Below are positions 8,454-17,617 of a stretch of 22,944 nucleotides of DNA, one piece after another. This DNA is from Pseudomonadota bacterium (lineage in GTDB: Bacteria > Pseudomonadota > Gammaproteobacteria > Burkholderiales > Burkholderiaceae_D), in the NCBI GenBank assembly GCA_023422955.1, contig JAFAGG010000121.1, forward strand, positions 1 through 22,944, read 5' to 3'. How positions within the stretch are numbered: position 1 is the stretch's first letter; every line of letters starts with the position of its first letter. The position numbers and the translations under genes were made by a program. The notes below the pieces were generated by a model. That model searched no databases. It had not been told where the DNA came from and worked only from the letters and a program-made list of their open reading frames with translations.

Positions 8454-11400
8454 GCGAAAAACTGAATGCGCTGACTTTCCCCTTGACGGGCTCGCGCCTG
8501 ATCGAGGCCAGTGCCGGCACGGGCAAGACCTGGACCATTGCCGCGCTCTATGTGCGACTGGTGCTGGGGCATGGAGAAGAAAACGGCTACAACCGTGCTT
8601 TGCATCCTGCCGAAATACTGGTGATGACCTTCACCCGCGCCGCCACGCGCGAACTGTCGGACCGCATACGGCAGCGCCTGGTGGAAGCGGCAGCGGCCTT
8701 CCGCGAAACTTCGTCCGATACCCGCGATCCTTTCCTGGCCTCGCTGCTGGAGAACTATCCGGAACCGCAAGACCGTTTGCGTGCCGCGCACCTGCTGACG
8801 CAGGCGGCGGAAGCGATGGACGAAGCAGCGATCTTCACCATCGATGCCTGGTGCCAGCGCATGCTGCGCGAACATGCATTCGACAGCGGCTGCCTGTTCG
8901 ATGAAGAACTGGTGGCCAGCGAAGACAAGCTGCTGGCCGATGCGATGCGCGATTACTGGCGTCATCATGTGTATGCGCTGGAAGAAGCAAGCCTGCTGGC
9001 CCTGCGCGAATGCTGGCCGGACTTTTCTGCGCTGGAAGCGCGCATCCGCCAGCTCGCGCCGCGCGCGGCGATGCTGGAACCGGTGCCGGACATGCCGCTG
9101 GAACAGCTGATACGCGAAGGGCGGGAACGACTGCTTGCGCAGCTTGCGCCGATCAAGTCGGCGTGGCGCGCACGCGCCTTGCGCATGCAGCAGTGGATGA
9201 ACGAGCAGCGCCAGCTGACTCCCAAGGGATTCAATGGCAACAAGCTGAGAACGACAACAGTCGAAAAATGGTTCGCCGCACTGCTGACCTGGACACATGA
9301 TCCCTGCCTGATCTGGCCGGACGAACGTTTTGAAAAAGCGTGGATACGACTCACGCCTGCAGGCCTGCAGGATGCCTTCAACAAGGATTTTTCGGTTGAT
9401 ATCCCGGCGGATTTTGCGGAGTTCGATGCATTGCGCGAGCAGCTCTCGCTTATATCTCCGCTGGATCATCTGCTGTGGCGCCATGCCGCGATCCGCGTGG
9501 CCGAACGCGTGGCGGAGCTCAAGCGCAGCACCCGCCAGTTCGGTTTTGCCGACATGCTGGTACGCCTGAAGGATGCGCTGGAAGGCGACAACGGCGCGAT
9601 GCTGAAGCGGGTGATAAGCCGGCAGTTTCCGATCGCGCTGGTCGATGAATTCCAGGACACCTCGCCCGATCAGTACCGCATACTCGACCTGCTTTATGAC
9701 GTCGCCGACACGCCGCCTGAATACGGGCTGTTCCTGATCGGCGATCCCAAACAGGCGATCTACGGCTTTCGCGGCGCCGACATCTACAGTTATCTCGAAG
9801 CGCGCCGGGCTACCGCCGGGCGGCATTATCTGCTGGATACCAATTACCGTTCTTGCGCGGCGCTGGTGGAAGGCGTGAATCACCTGTTCCTGCATGCGGA
9901 AGGCAAGGACGGCAGCATGCCGGGACATGCGAAGGGGGCGTTTGGTTTCGGCAGGGGCAAGGATACGCCGCTGCCTTTTCATGCGGTGAAGGCCAGCGAC
10001 CGCGAAGAAAGCTTCGTGCGCGGCAAACAGGAAAACGCAGCGATCACGCTGTGGTGCCATGCCGGCGAAACGATGACAGCGCAGACGCAGTATCGCGATT
10101 ACTTTGCGGCGCACTGCGCTGAAGAAATCGTAGACCTGTTGAACGATGCGCAGGCCGGTTTCATGAAGGGCAGCGAATTCCAGCGCCTGCAGGCGGCCGA
10201 TATTGCGATCCTGGTACGCGACCGCAGCGAAGCCTCTGCCATTCGCCAGGCCTTGCAGCAGCGTCTCGTCGCGAGCGTGTATTTGTCGGACAAGGATTCT
10301 GTGTTCCATACATCGCAGGCCGCCGATGTGCTGCGCTGGCTGCATGCCGTGGCCAGTCCGCTGGATAGCCGGCTGGCCCGCGCTGCCTTCGCCACGGCAA
10401 CCATGGGTTTGCCCTTGTCGGAACTGGCAGAGCTGGCCAGCGATGACCTGACCTGGGAAGCGCGCGTAGAGCAATTGAAGGAATGGCGCCAGGTATGGCA
10501 GCGGCAAGGCGTGCTGGCCATGCTGCGGCGCTTGCTGCATGCGCTGGAATTGCCGGCTCGCTTGTTGCAGCAGGCGGGCGGTGAAAGAAGCCTGACCGAT
10601 CTGCTGCACCTGGCTGAACTGCTGCAGACTGCCGGCCAGCAGCTCGATGGCGAGCAGGCGCTGATACGCTGGCTGGCCGAGCAGATCGAGAATGAAGCCG
10701 ACAGCAGCGAAGAACGCATACTCAGATTGGAATCCGATGCCGGGCTGGTGAAGGTGATCACGGTGCACAAGTCCAAGGGACTGGAATATCCGCTGGTCTT
10801 CATTCCCTTCGGCGTTACTGCGCGTGCGCAGCATCGCGATGCCGGTTTTTATGAAAGCGTGGATGAAGACGGAAAGAAGGTCATCCGCTTCACCTGCACC
10901 GAAGAGATGACGCGCCGGCAGCAGGAAGAAAGGCTGCGCGAAGACTTGCGGCTATTCTATGTTGCCGTCACGCGTGCGCGCCACGCGGTGTGGCTGGGCG
11001 TGACCTCGCTGAAGGACAAGATAGATCAGTCGGCATTCGGCTACCTGCTGGCGGGCGGAGAGAGCGTCACATCGGCGCGCCTGCGGGAATGCCTGCAGCA
11101 AGCATATGAGTCCTGTGCGGCGATATCCATTGAAGATGCTCCTGCAGAACTGCCGCTGACGCTGCTCGATCGCGAAGAAATGCAAAAGCCGCTGGCAACC
11201 GTGCCGCGCTACAGCGCCAGCTTCGAACGCGACTGGTCGGTGGGCAGTTATACCGCGCTGACGCGCAGCCTCGCGCATGTGCCGGCGCCGGTCACGTCGC
11301 TGGAAGAAAAGCTGTTCGATGACGATGCCGGCTCACTGCCGATGAAAGTGCAGGGAGCGTCCTGGCATCGCTTTCCGCGCGGTGCGCGGCCCGGACAATT

Positions 11401-12094
11401 CCTGCATGAGCAGCTGGAGTGGATGGCGAAGGAAGGCTTCCCGATCATTCACGCTGCCGACTTCGATCGCCAGCTTGCCCAGCGTTGCGAACGCGCCGGC
11501 TGGAGCCACAGGGAAGAGGATGTGATGGCCTGGATGAAGCAGGTCGCTTCCACCGTATTGCCGCCGCTGGACATTGCCTTGTGCGATGCGGACAAGGTGG
11601 TGCCGGAGATGGAATTCTGGTTGCCGGCAACCGGGCTGGATACCGCGGCGCTCGATTCGGCCTGCCGCAGCCTGCTGCCGGAAAATGTACCTTGCGCAGG
11701 ACTCGGGGAGCGCCAGTTGCGCGGCATGCTGCGCGGCTTCATGGATCTGGTCATTCATCACCAGGGGCGCTACTGGGTGCTGGATTACAAGTCCAATGCG
11801 CTGGGCTCCGGCGATGCCGACTATCACGGCGCGGCGCTGGCACAGGCGATGGCATCCCATCGTTACGATGTGCAGGCCTGTCTTTACCTGCTGGCCTTGC
11901 ATCGCCTGCTGAAAATGCGTCTGGGCGAGCATTACGATCCGGCCCGGCAGTTGGGCGGCGCGGTTTTCTATTTTGTGCGCGGTGCGGCCAATGAAAACAC
12001 ACGCGGCTGTTATCACCTGCAGCCGGATACGGCCTTGCTTGAGCGCCTAGATGGCTTGCTGCCCGCCGGCGGTGAAGAGGAGAGGGCGGCATGA
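8450..12094 (+). CDS. recB: Exodeoxyribonuclease V subunit beta RecB
   Basis: RecB is the 3'-5' helicase and sole nuclease of RecBCD. The 1214-aa product (E. coli 1180) is a UvrD-like SF1A helicase: Walker A ASAGTGKT at residues 20-27, MTFTRAATRELSDRI next, Walker B LVDEFQDT around 397-404, GDPKQAIYGFRGADIYSYL, NYRS, HKSKGLEYPLVF near 772 and VAVTRARHAVW near 838. The C-terminal nuclease is intact: H986 (FLHEQLEW), D1099 (FMDLV), and D1112 with K1114 in DYKSN. The spacing of the last three (13, then 2) equals that of E. coli D1067/D1080/K1082. The protein is thus predicted active as both motor and nuclease. Its ATG overlaps the recC stop and its stop overlaps the recD start (ATGA both times), implying translational coupling. 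Confidence 0.97.
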   Translation: MSEKLNALTFPLTGSRLIEASAGTGKTWTIAALYVRLVLGHGEENGYNRALHPAEILVMTFTRAATRELSDRIRQRLVEAAAAFRETSSDTRDPFLASLLENYPEPQDRLRAAHLLTQAAEAMDEAAIFTIDAWCQRMLREHAFDSGCLFDEELVASEDKLLADAMRDYWRHHVYALEEASLLALRECWPDFSALEARIRQLAPRAAMLEPVPDMPLEQLIREGRERLLAQLAPIKSAWRARALRMQQWMNEQRQLTPKGFNGNKLRTTTVEKWFAALLTWTHDPCLIWPDERFEKAWIRLTPAGLQDAFNKDFSVDIPADFAEFDALREQLSLISPLDHLLWRHAAIRVAERVAELKRSTRQFGFADMLVRLKDALEGDNGAMLKRVISRQFPIALVDEFQDTSPDQYRILDLLYDVADTPPEYGLFLIGDPKQAIYGFRGADIYSYLEARRATAGRHYLLDTNYRSCAALVEGVNHLFLHAEGKDGSMPGHAKGAFGFGRGKDTPLPFHAVKASDREESFVRGKQENAAITLWCHAGETMTAQTQYRDYFAAHCAEEIVDLLNDAQAGFMKGSEFQRLQAADIAILVRDRSEASAIRQALQQRLVASVYLSDKDSVFHTSQAADVLRWLHAVASPLDSRLARAAFATATMGLPLSELAELASDDLTWEARVEQLKEWRQVWQRQGVLAMLRRLLHALELPARLLQQAGGERSLTDLLHLAELLQTAGQQLDGEQALIRWLAEQIENEADSSEERILRLESDAGLVKVITVHKSKGLEYPLVFIPFGVTARAQHRDAGFYESVDEDGKKVIRFTCTEEMTRRQQEERLREDLRLFYVAVTRARHAVWLGVTSLKDKIDQSAFGYLLAGGESVTSARLRECLQQAYESCAAISIEDAPAELPLTLLDREEMQKPLATVPRYSASFERDWSVGSYTALTRSLAHVPAPVTSLEEKLFDDDAGSLPMKVQGASWHRFPRGARPGQFLHEQLEWMAKEGFPIIHAADFDRQLAQRCERAGWSHREEDVMAWMKQVASTVLPPLDIALCDADKVVPEMEFWLPATGLDTAALDSACRSLLPENVPCAGLGERQLRGMLRGFMDLVIHHQGRYWVLDYKSNALGSGDADYHGAALAQAMASHRYDVQACLYLLALHRLLKMRLGEHYDPARQLGGAVFYFVRGAANENTRGCYHLQPDTALLERLDGLLPAGGEEERAA

Positions 12095-14046
12095 GCGCGG
12101 CATTGTTGAACGTATTTGAAACCCTGGTCGAAGAAAGGCTGTTGCGCCGGTTGGCGCTGACGTTTTCGCGCTTCATCGCCACGCTGGGCAAGGATTGCCC
12201 GGAACTGGTCCTGTGCAGCGCCGTGTTGAGCGAGCTGGAAGGACGCGGCCATTCCTGCCTGCTGCTGAAGGAGCTGGCGGACGATCCCTGCGGCTTGCTG
12301 GGATGGCCGGCCGAGCACTGGGACGCGGTGCGGGCGGCGGTGGGCAAGTTGCCGGCTGGCGTGGAGGAATGGCGTGAAGTGCTGGCGGATTGCCCGCAGG
12401 TATGGGTGGCAGGCGGCAACGAAGACCGGCAACAGCCGCTGATCCTGGATGGCGATCGCTTTTACTTGCGGCGCTACTGGCGTCATGAACAAAGCGTGGT
12501 GAGCACCGTCGTGGCGCGCGTGGCGCAGCCGCATGCAGTCGATGTGGTGGCGATGCGATCCTGGCTGGACCGCCTGTTCGATACGACCCCGCAGGCTGGC
12601 CCGGACTGGCAGAAGATCGCCTGTGCGGTGGCGATGCGAAACAGCTTCACGCTGATTACCGGCGGACCGGGCACCGGCAAGACCTTTACGGTCGCGCGTT
12701 TGCTGGCCCTGCTTTTTGCAACGGCCGATAAAGCAAGCCACCTGCGTATCGCACTGGCTGCGCCGACCGGCAAGGCGGCGGCACGACTGAAGCAATCGAT
12801 AGATCATGCGCTGGCGGGGCTGACAGAAAAAATCGGCGACACCTTGCCGCTCGCAGAACTGGCCGAGCGTTTGCCGGCAGCGGTGACGCTGCACAGCCTG
12901 CTCGGCGCTCAGCCGGATCGGCGCCGCGCCAGATACCATGCGGGCAATCTGCTCGATGTGGATGTAGTGATCGTCGATGAAGCGTCGATGGTGCATCTGG
13001 AAATGGCGGCGGCTTTACTGGAAGCGGTGCCGCCGCATGCCAGGCTGATCCTGCTGGGCGACAAGGACCAGCTGGCGTCGGTGGAAGCGGGTTCCGTGCT
13101 GGGCGATTTGTGCCGCGATGCGCAACTCGGCTGCTACAGCGAGGTAACTGCCGACTATGTGACGCAGGCCAGCGGAGAAAAAATTCCCGATGCATTCATA
13201 TGCGGCGGCGGGCCGCTGGCTCAGCAAACCGTGATGCTGCGCGTCAGCCGCCGTTTTCAGGGGGCGATCGGAACACTTGCGGCAGCCGTGAATGACGGCG
13301 ACGCAGACACGGCTTGCGATTGCCTGCGCCAGGTTACCGAGCCGGCAGTGTCGTGGGTTGAACGTGTAGCGCATGCGCAGCTGCTGAACCTGGCTCTGGA
13401 AGGGCGGCTGCATGCTACGCAATCCTATCTGAGCTATCTGGAGCTACTGCGTCATCCGCCATCCGGCAGCGAAGCCGATCGCATGACATGGATACGCGCA
13501 ACCCTGGATGCTTTCGATCGCTTTCGCATCCTGTGCGCGGTGCGCGAAGGAGAGTGGGGCGTGGGCGGCATCAACCAGGCCGTCGAGCAGTTCCTGGCGC
13601 AGAAATCCTACCTGAAGCGCAGCGGCGAATGGTATGTGGGACGTCCGGTGATGGTGGCGCGCAATGATTACGGTATGGGCGTGTTCAACGGCGATATCGG
13701 CATCAGCTTGCCCGATCCTTCGCGCAGCGGCAGCTTGCGCGTGTATTTTCCGGATGGGGAAGCTTGTCGCAGCGTGCTGGCCAGCCGTCTGCCGAATGTG
13801 GAAACCGCTTTTGCTATGACCGTGCATAAATCCCAGGGATCGGAATTCGAACACGTGGCGCTCGCGCTGCCGCCCGAGCTCAATCCGGGTTTGACGCGGG
13901 AGCTGATCTACACAGGCATTACCCGCGCCCGCAGCGCCTTCACCCTGCTTACGCCCGATCCGGCAGTATTCAGCCACGCCATCGTGCAAAAGACGCGGCG
14001 CGCAAGCGGCTTGCGCGAGTTGCTGGAAGCGCCGCGCTTGCCCTGA
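12091..14046 (+). CDS. recD: Exodeoxyribonuclease V subunit alpha RecD
   Basis: RecD is the 5'-3' helicase of RecBCD and licenses nuclease activity and its control at Chi. The 651-aa product (E. coli 608) is an SF1B helicase: Walker A GGPGTGKT at 191-198, APTGKAAARLKQSI, Walker B VIVDEASM at 293-300, GDKDQLASVEAGSVLGDL, and the late motifs TVHKSQGSEFEHV (about 576) and LIYTGITRARSAF (about 605). The N-terminal 150 residues form the weakly conserved RecB-contacting domain. It is the last gene of the operon: a 104-base gap with a new ribosome-binding site separates it from the next, unrelated gene. No terminator is seen right after it, so some read-through is possible. Confidence 0.96.
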   Translation: MSAALLNVFETLVEERLLRRLALTFSRFIATLGKDCPELVLCSAVLSELEGRGHSCLLLKELADDPCGLLGWPAEHWDAVRAAVGKLPAGVEEWREVLADCPQVWVAGGNEDRQQPLILDGDRFYLRRYWRHEQSVVSTVVARVAQPHAVDVVAMRSWLDRLFDTTPQAGPDWQKIACAVAMRNSFTLITGGPGTGKTFTVARLLALLFATADKASHLRIALAAPTGKAAARLKQSIDHALAGLTEKIGDTLPLAELAERLPAAVTLHSLLGAQPDRRRARYHAGNLLDVDVVIVDEASMVHLEMAAALLEAVPPHARLILLGDKDQLASVEAGSVLGDLCRDAQLGCYSEVTADYVTQASGEKIPDAFICGGGPLAQQTVMLRVSRRFQGAIGTLAAAVNDGDADTACDCLRQVTEPAVSWVERVAHAQLLNLALEGRLHATQSYLSYLELLRHPPSGSEADRMTWIRATLDAFDRFRILCAVREGEWGVGGINQAVEQFLAQKSYLKRSGEWYVGRPVMVARNDYGMGVFNGDIGISLPDPSRSGSLRVYFPDGEACRSVLASRLPNVETAFAMTVHKSQGSEFEHVALALPPELNPGLTRELIYTGITRARSAFTLLTPDPAVFSHAIVQKTRRASGLRELLEAPRLP

Positions 14047-14150
14047 GATTCATTTCCTGGATTAGGATTAAATTTCCCCGCAAGCATGCATTGAACTTCA
14101 CCTGCCGCCATCGGACAAACGTATCCCACCACCCACCCAAGGAGTGAGAT

Positions 14151-14480
14151 ATGCAGGCCAGTCAAGTGAAGGAACAGTTTCCGCGCATTGAACGTTCTAT
14201 CGATCAGGCAGCACAGTTATGCCAGACGGCGAACCAGGTGCCGGAAAAATTGCGCAGTTGTATTAACAAGCTGGATCAGGAAAGCGATCAGGCGAAACAA
14301 ATGCTTGCGCAGGAAACCAGCGACAGTAAGATTATCGAATGCATTGATAGACTGGAAAAACTGGGAGACCAGGCGATGGAAGCCTGCAAGCAGGGCGGCA
14401 ATGCCGTGGGCCAAGATTTGCAAAGCGCCGTCAAGCAGGCGCATGACGAGCTTTCGAATCTGAAACACCAGCTCCATTGA
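14151..14480 (+). CDS. Small helical protein, 109 aa, with internal repeat
   Basis: No named family is recognised. The start ATG at 14151 follows an AAGGAG ribosome-binding site (14140-14145), and a strong terminator follows, so it is a real gene. The product is almost wholly predicted helix, rich in Gln, Lys, Glu and Asp, with no signal peptide or membrane segment; coiled-coil or helical-bundle folding is likely. Four cysteines lie at 24, 37, 64 and 79. Residues 37-50 (CINKLDQESDQAKQ) and 64-77 (CIDRLEKLGDQAME) are similar (C-I-[ND]-[KR]-L-[DE]-x3-D-Q-A), a repeat offset by 27 residues. It sits downstream of recD but has its own translation signals, so a link with RecBCD is not implied. Confidence 0.85.
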   Translation: MQASQVKEQFPRIERSIDQAAQLCQTANQVPEKLRSCINKLDQESDQAKQMLAQETSDSKIIECIDRLEKLGDQAMEACKQGGNAVGQDLQSAVKQAHDELSNLKHQLH

Positions 14481-14482
14481 AC

Positions 14483-14514
14483 GAAAGGCAGGCTTTTATG
14501 CCTGCCTTTCTTTT
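14483..14514 (+). terminator. Rho-independent terminator between convergent genes
   Basis: A perfect 11-bp stem, GAAAGGCAGGC (14483-14493) with GCCTGCCTTTC (14500-14510), has a 6-base loop and is followed by TTTT. It ends the 109-aa gene. It may also slow transcription arriving from the convergent minus-strand gene, whose stop is 15-18 bases away, though the minus-strand T-run is poor. Confidence 0.88.
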
Positions 14515-14528
14515 CCGTTCAGCCCCGC

Positions 14529-15848
14529 TTAAAGTTCCTGCTCGGGAGCGATGCTCGATTCGGGCGTTTCGACTTTGGGGGTAGCCAATACCTTATCGAT
14601 GCGCAGGCCATCCAGGTCGACGATTTCAAAGACCCACTTGCCCCATTCACTCTGATCCCCGACGTTAGGGACGCGCCCCAGCAGCAACATCATCATGCCG
14701 CTCAGCGTGTTGTAGCGACCGCGTTCCTCATCGGGCACCTGCGTGATTTGCAGCATGTCCTTGAGTTCGGGAATCGGTATCAAGCCATCGAGCAGCCATG
14801 AACCGTCGTCGCGCTGAACCGCCCAGGAATCTTCGGCGCGCACCGGCTTGAATTCGCCGGTAATCGCTTCCAGCACATCCTGCAGGGTAACGATGCCCTG
14901 AACTTCGCCGTACTCATCGACGATGATGGACATCTGCACGCCGGAGTTCTTGAATTCTTCCAGCAGTTCCATGCCGGTCAGCGATTCGGGCACGAATACC
15001 GCAGGTTGCAGATTGTCGTTCAGGCTCGGCTGTTCGCCCTTCAGGGTTTGCGCCAGCATTTGACGCGCATTGGCAATGCCGAGCACGTTTTCCCATCCGC
15101 CTGCCACGACCGGGAAGCGGGAATGCTGGGTCATTTCAAAGCGCTGCAGGTTTTCTTCCCAGCTCAGGGACGCATCGAAATACACCACCTCGCTGCGCGG
15201 CACCATCAACGAACCGATCTGGCGGTCGTCCAGGCGGAATACATTGCGCATCATTTGATGCTCTTGCTGCTCAATGATGCCGGCCTCGGAACCTTCGTCG
15301 AGCATGAGATGAAATTCTTCTATCGTCATGGTCTGCCGTTCCGTGTTTTTCACGCCGAAGAGGCGCAGCACGAGTTGCGTGGAGCCGGAAAGAAAGACCA
15401 CAAAGGGCTTGGCCAGGGCGGCCAGCACCAGCATGGGGCGCGCCACCAGCTTGGCCAGCGGTTCCGGGCTCAACTGGCCCAGGCGCTTGGGCACCAGTTC
15501 GCCCAGCACGATGGAGAAATAGGTAATGGAAATGACCACCAATCCGGTGGCGAGATAGCCGGAATAGGGTGTGGCAACACCGATGGATTGCAGCCAGATG
15601 CTGAACGGTCCGGCCAGCGTGGCTTCACCGACGATACCGTTCAAAATGCCGATCGAGGTAATACCGATCTGTATGGTGGAGAGAAACTTGTTCGGATCAT
15701 TGCCCAGATCGAGCGCGGCTTTCGCAGCGCTATCGCCGGCATCCGCCAGTTTTTGCAAGCGAGCCTTGCGCGCGGTGACCAGGGCTATTTCAGACATGGC
15801 AAAAATGCCATTAAGAATAATGAGACCGAATAATATGGCTACTTCCAT
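14529..15848 (-). CDS. Hemolysin-family CNNM/CBS/CorC membrane protein (PaeA/YtfL-like)
   Basis: This 439-aa inner-membrane protein has the CNNM (DUF21) - CBS pair - CorC_HlyC order. The N-terminal membrane domain (about 1-190) has the signature MSEIALVTARKARLQKLA right after the first helix, further hydrophobic segments near 60-80, 98-118 and 135-160, and GELVPKRLG. The CBS pair (about 205-335) includes VPRSEVVYFD and IIVDEYGEVQGIVTLQDVLEAI. The acidic C-terminal CorC_HlyC domain (about 345-425) includes DGSWLLDGLIPI and FEIVDLDGLRIDKV. Layout and length match E. coli PaeA (YtfL, 447 aa), associated with polyamine export; other relatives handle magnesium. Despite the name there is no evidence of hemolysis. 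Which cation is moved cannot be told. No strong ribosome-binding site precedes the ATG. Confidence 0.9.
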   Translation of the reverse strand: MEVAILFGLIILNGIFAMSEIALVTARKARLQKLADAGDSAAKAALDLGNDPNKFLSTIQIGITSIGILNGIVGEATLAGPFSIWLQSIGVATPYSGYLATGLVVISITYFSIVLGELVPKRLGQLSPEPLAKLVARPMLVLAALAKPFVVFLSGSTQLVLRLFGVKNTERQTMTIEEFHLMLDEGSEAGIIEQQEHQMMRNVFRLDDRQIGSLMVPRSEVVYFDASLSWEENLQRFEMTQHSRFPVVAGGWENVLGIANARQMLAQTLKGEQPSLNDNLQPAVFVPESLTGMELLEEFKNSGVQMSIIVDEYGEVQGIVTLQDVLEAITGEFKPVRAEDSWAVQRDDGSWLLDGLIPIPELKDMLQITQVPDEERGRYNTLSGMMMLLLGRVPNVGDQSEWGKWVFEIVDLDGLRIDKVLATPKVETPESSIAPEQEL

Positions 15849-16091
15849 TGAAATGCGCGCCGATACGCGCTCGTGTGTGGAAAGGAAGTAATTATAGCTG
15901 CTCAGGAAGCACTATTGACGGGGAATGTCCATCCCGGGGGATACAGGGCTTCCTGACATTGAAAGCGCCCATGTCGCTTTCGTGGAATGGCTGTGAGCTG
16001 CTTTCCTTCCTCCTCCCACTGGCAAGGCGCATCGCTGGTCGGAAGGGAGAGGTGCCTTCACATCGATTGCAAGGCACAAGGGGCCCGGCGA

Positions 16092-17030
16092 TCAACGGGT
16101 CATTTCCAGCCTGGCAAGCGCCTGTTCAGGCAGCGACAGGTTCACCGCATCCAGCAATTCATCAAGCTGAGGCAGGGTAGTGGCGCTTGCAATCGGTGCA
16201 GTGAGGCCGGGGCGGCTCAGCAGCCAGGCCAGCGCAAGCTGCGACGGGCGGGCGGCGAGTTCATCGGAGATCTGCAGCAGTTCGTTCAACAGCCGCTGGC
16301 CGCGTTCATCGAAATACTTGTTCAGAAAACCGGCGCGCGCGCTGCCTTCCAGGTCCTCGACCTTTTTATATTTGCCGGTCAAGAATCCGCTGGCCAGCGA
16401 GAAATAGCTGATCACACCAAGCTCATGTTCTTTTGCCAGCGCTGCCAGCTCGGCTTCGAAGTCGTTGCGGTCGTAGAGGTTGTACAGCGGTTGCATCAGT
16501 TCGTAGCGGGGCAGACCCTGCTCACCGGATATGGCCAGCGCCTTGCGCAAGCGCTCGGCGGAGTAGTTGGAGGCGCCGATGGCGCTTACCTTGCCGGCCT
16601 TGATCAGCCTGTCGAAAGCGCCCAGCGTTTCTTCGAGCGGCACGTCCTGGTCATCGATATGCGCGAAGTAGATATCCAGGTAGTCGGTTTGCAGACGACG
16701 CAGGGAATCCTCGACCGCCGCCTCGATATTAGCCGCCGACAAGCCCTTGCGCGGTTCCCACATGCCGACCTTGGTCATCAGCACAACGTCGTCGCGCTTG
16801 CCGCGCCGGGCCAGCCACTGGCCGATCACGGTTTCCGATTCGCCGCCTGCCAGGCCCGGTCCCCAGGCCGAATAAACATCAGCGGTATCGATGGCATTGA
16901 AGCCGCGTTCGACGAAACGGTCGAGCAATTCAAACGAGCGCTTTGCATCGGTGGTCCAGCCAAAGACGTTGCCGCCGAAAACGAGAGGAGCGATCGCTAT
17001 GCCGGAGCGGCCCAATGTACGTTTCTGCAT
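16092..17030 (-). CDS. Aldo/keto reductase
   Basis: This 312-aa cytoplasmic NADPH-dependent reductase has a TIM-barrel fold. The AKR signature GFNAIDTADVYSAWGPGLAGG carries catalytic D48 and Y53; K87 (LMTKVG) and H124 (YFAHIDD) complete the tetrad. LDIYFAHIDDQDVPLEETL and GASNYSAERLRKAL are standard family blocks. It belongs with the YajO/Tas-like AKRs that reduce aldehydes and ketones; the substrate is unknown. The ATG at 17028-17030 is chosen because GGAG lies nine bases upstream (17040-17043); an in-frame TTG at 17045 overlaps that site and is rejected. It lies 65 bases downstream of cytochrome b561 on the same strand, so the two may share a transcript. Confidence 0.92.
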   Translation of the reverse strand: MQKRTLGRSGIAIAPLVFGGNVFGWTTDAKRSFELLDRFVERGFNAIDTADVYSAWGPGLAGGESETVIGQWLARRGKRDDVVLMTKVGMWEPRKGLSAANIEAAVEDSLRRLQTDYLDIYFAHIDDQDVPLEETLGAFDRLIKAGKVSAIGASNYSAERLRKALAISGEQGLPRYELMQPLYNLYDRNDFEAELAALAKEHELGVISYFSLASGFLTGKYKKVEDLEGSARAGFLNKYFDERGQRLLNELLQISDELAARPSQLALAWLLSRPGLTAPIASATTLPQLDELLDAVNLSLPEQALARLEMTR

Positions 17031-17095
17031 GATGCTTTTCTCCAAGGTCGTGACGGAAGGGCTGTAGTCCGGTTCTGCTTGCGCCCTTCACAGTA

Positions 17096-17617
17096 TTACA
17101 GCATCCGCTTGAGGGTATCGTCGCGCTTGACGAAATGGTGGAGCAGGGCGATACCGATATGCCCGATGATCATCGCAGTCAGGGCCCAGGCCAGCGGCGA
17201 GTGCAGGTTGCCTATGCTTTCCGCCCAGGGCAGGCCTTCGCCTTTGGCGATGAGTTGCACGCCAAAGGCCTTCAGGCCGTAGCCGCCGCCCAACATCACC
17301 ATGATGCCGGTAATCGGCATCAGCAGCATGGCGGCATACAGCAGGCCATGCCCGATTTTGACCAGCATCGCCGTGGCCGGGTTCTCCCGCGGACGATTGT
17401 TACGCTGGCTCATTGCCCAGAACATGCGCAGCACGATCAGGCACAGCAGCAGGGTGCCGATGGAAACATGCCAGGGAACCAGAGTTTGCCCGACCCAGTG
17501 TTCGCCCTCGCTGATACGATCCCCGAACTTGAGCACCTGCCACGTAATCAACCCTGCCATGGTCCAGTGCAGGATTTTGCTGATGCGGCCATAACGCTCT
17601 TTGGAATCGTTGATCAT
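17096..17617 (-). CDS. Cytochrome b561 family protein (CybB-like)
   Basis: This 173-aa four-helix inner-membrane dihaem cytochrome matches the length of bacterial b561 proteins (E. coli CybB 176 aa). Transmembrane segments lie at about 13-30, 48-69, 90-110 and 140-161. Candidate haem-ligand histidines sit in helix 1 (H17, KILHW), helix 2 (H50, PWHVSIG) and helix 4 (H139, H153, possibly H160), as in the family; H90 is also present. The ATG at 17615-17617 has a GGAG ribosome-binding site upstream. CybB-type proteins pass electrons to or from the quinone pool, and E. coli CybB oxidises superoxide; the function here is by analogy. It is divergent from the Fic gene across 378 bases. Confidence 0.9.
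   Translation of the reverse strand: MINDSKERYGRISKILHWTMAGLITWQVLKFGDRISEGEHWVGQTLVPWHVSIGTLLLCLIVLRMFWAMSQRNNRPRENPATAMLVKIGHGLLYAAMLLMPITGIMVMLGGGYGLKAFGVQLIAKGEGLPWAESIGNLHSPLAWALTAMIIGHIGIALLHHFVKRDDTLKRML

Noticed and set aside
8357..10834. Very long minus-strand open frame (825 codons) opposite recB.
   Set aside because: It covers the conserved helicase region of recB on the other strand, and its composition is that of an antisense shadow.
15006..15833. Plus-strand frame of 275 codons opposite the CNNM/CorC gene.
   Set aside because: It is antisense to a well-recognised membrane protein, and its low-complexity His/Gln/Gly-rich translation fits no family.
16052..16077. Inverted repeat GTGCCTT / AAGGCAC after the aldo/keto reductase stop, considered as a terminator.
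   Set aside because: The stem is only 7 bp with a 12-base loop and no T-run follows on the minus strand.
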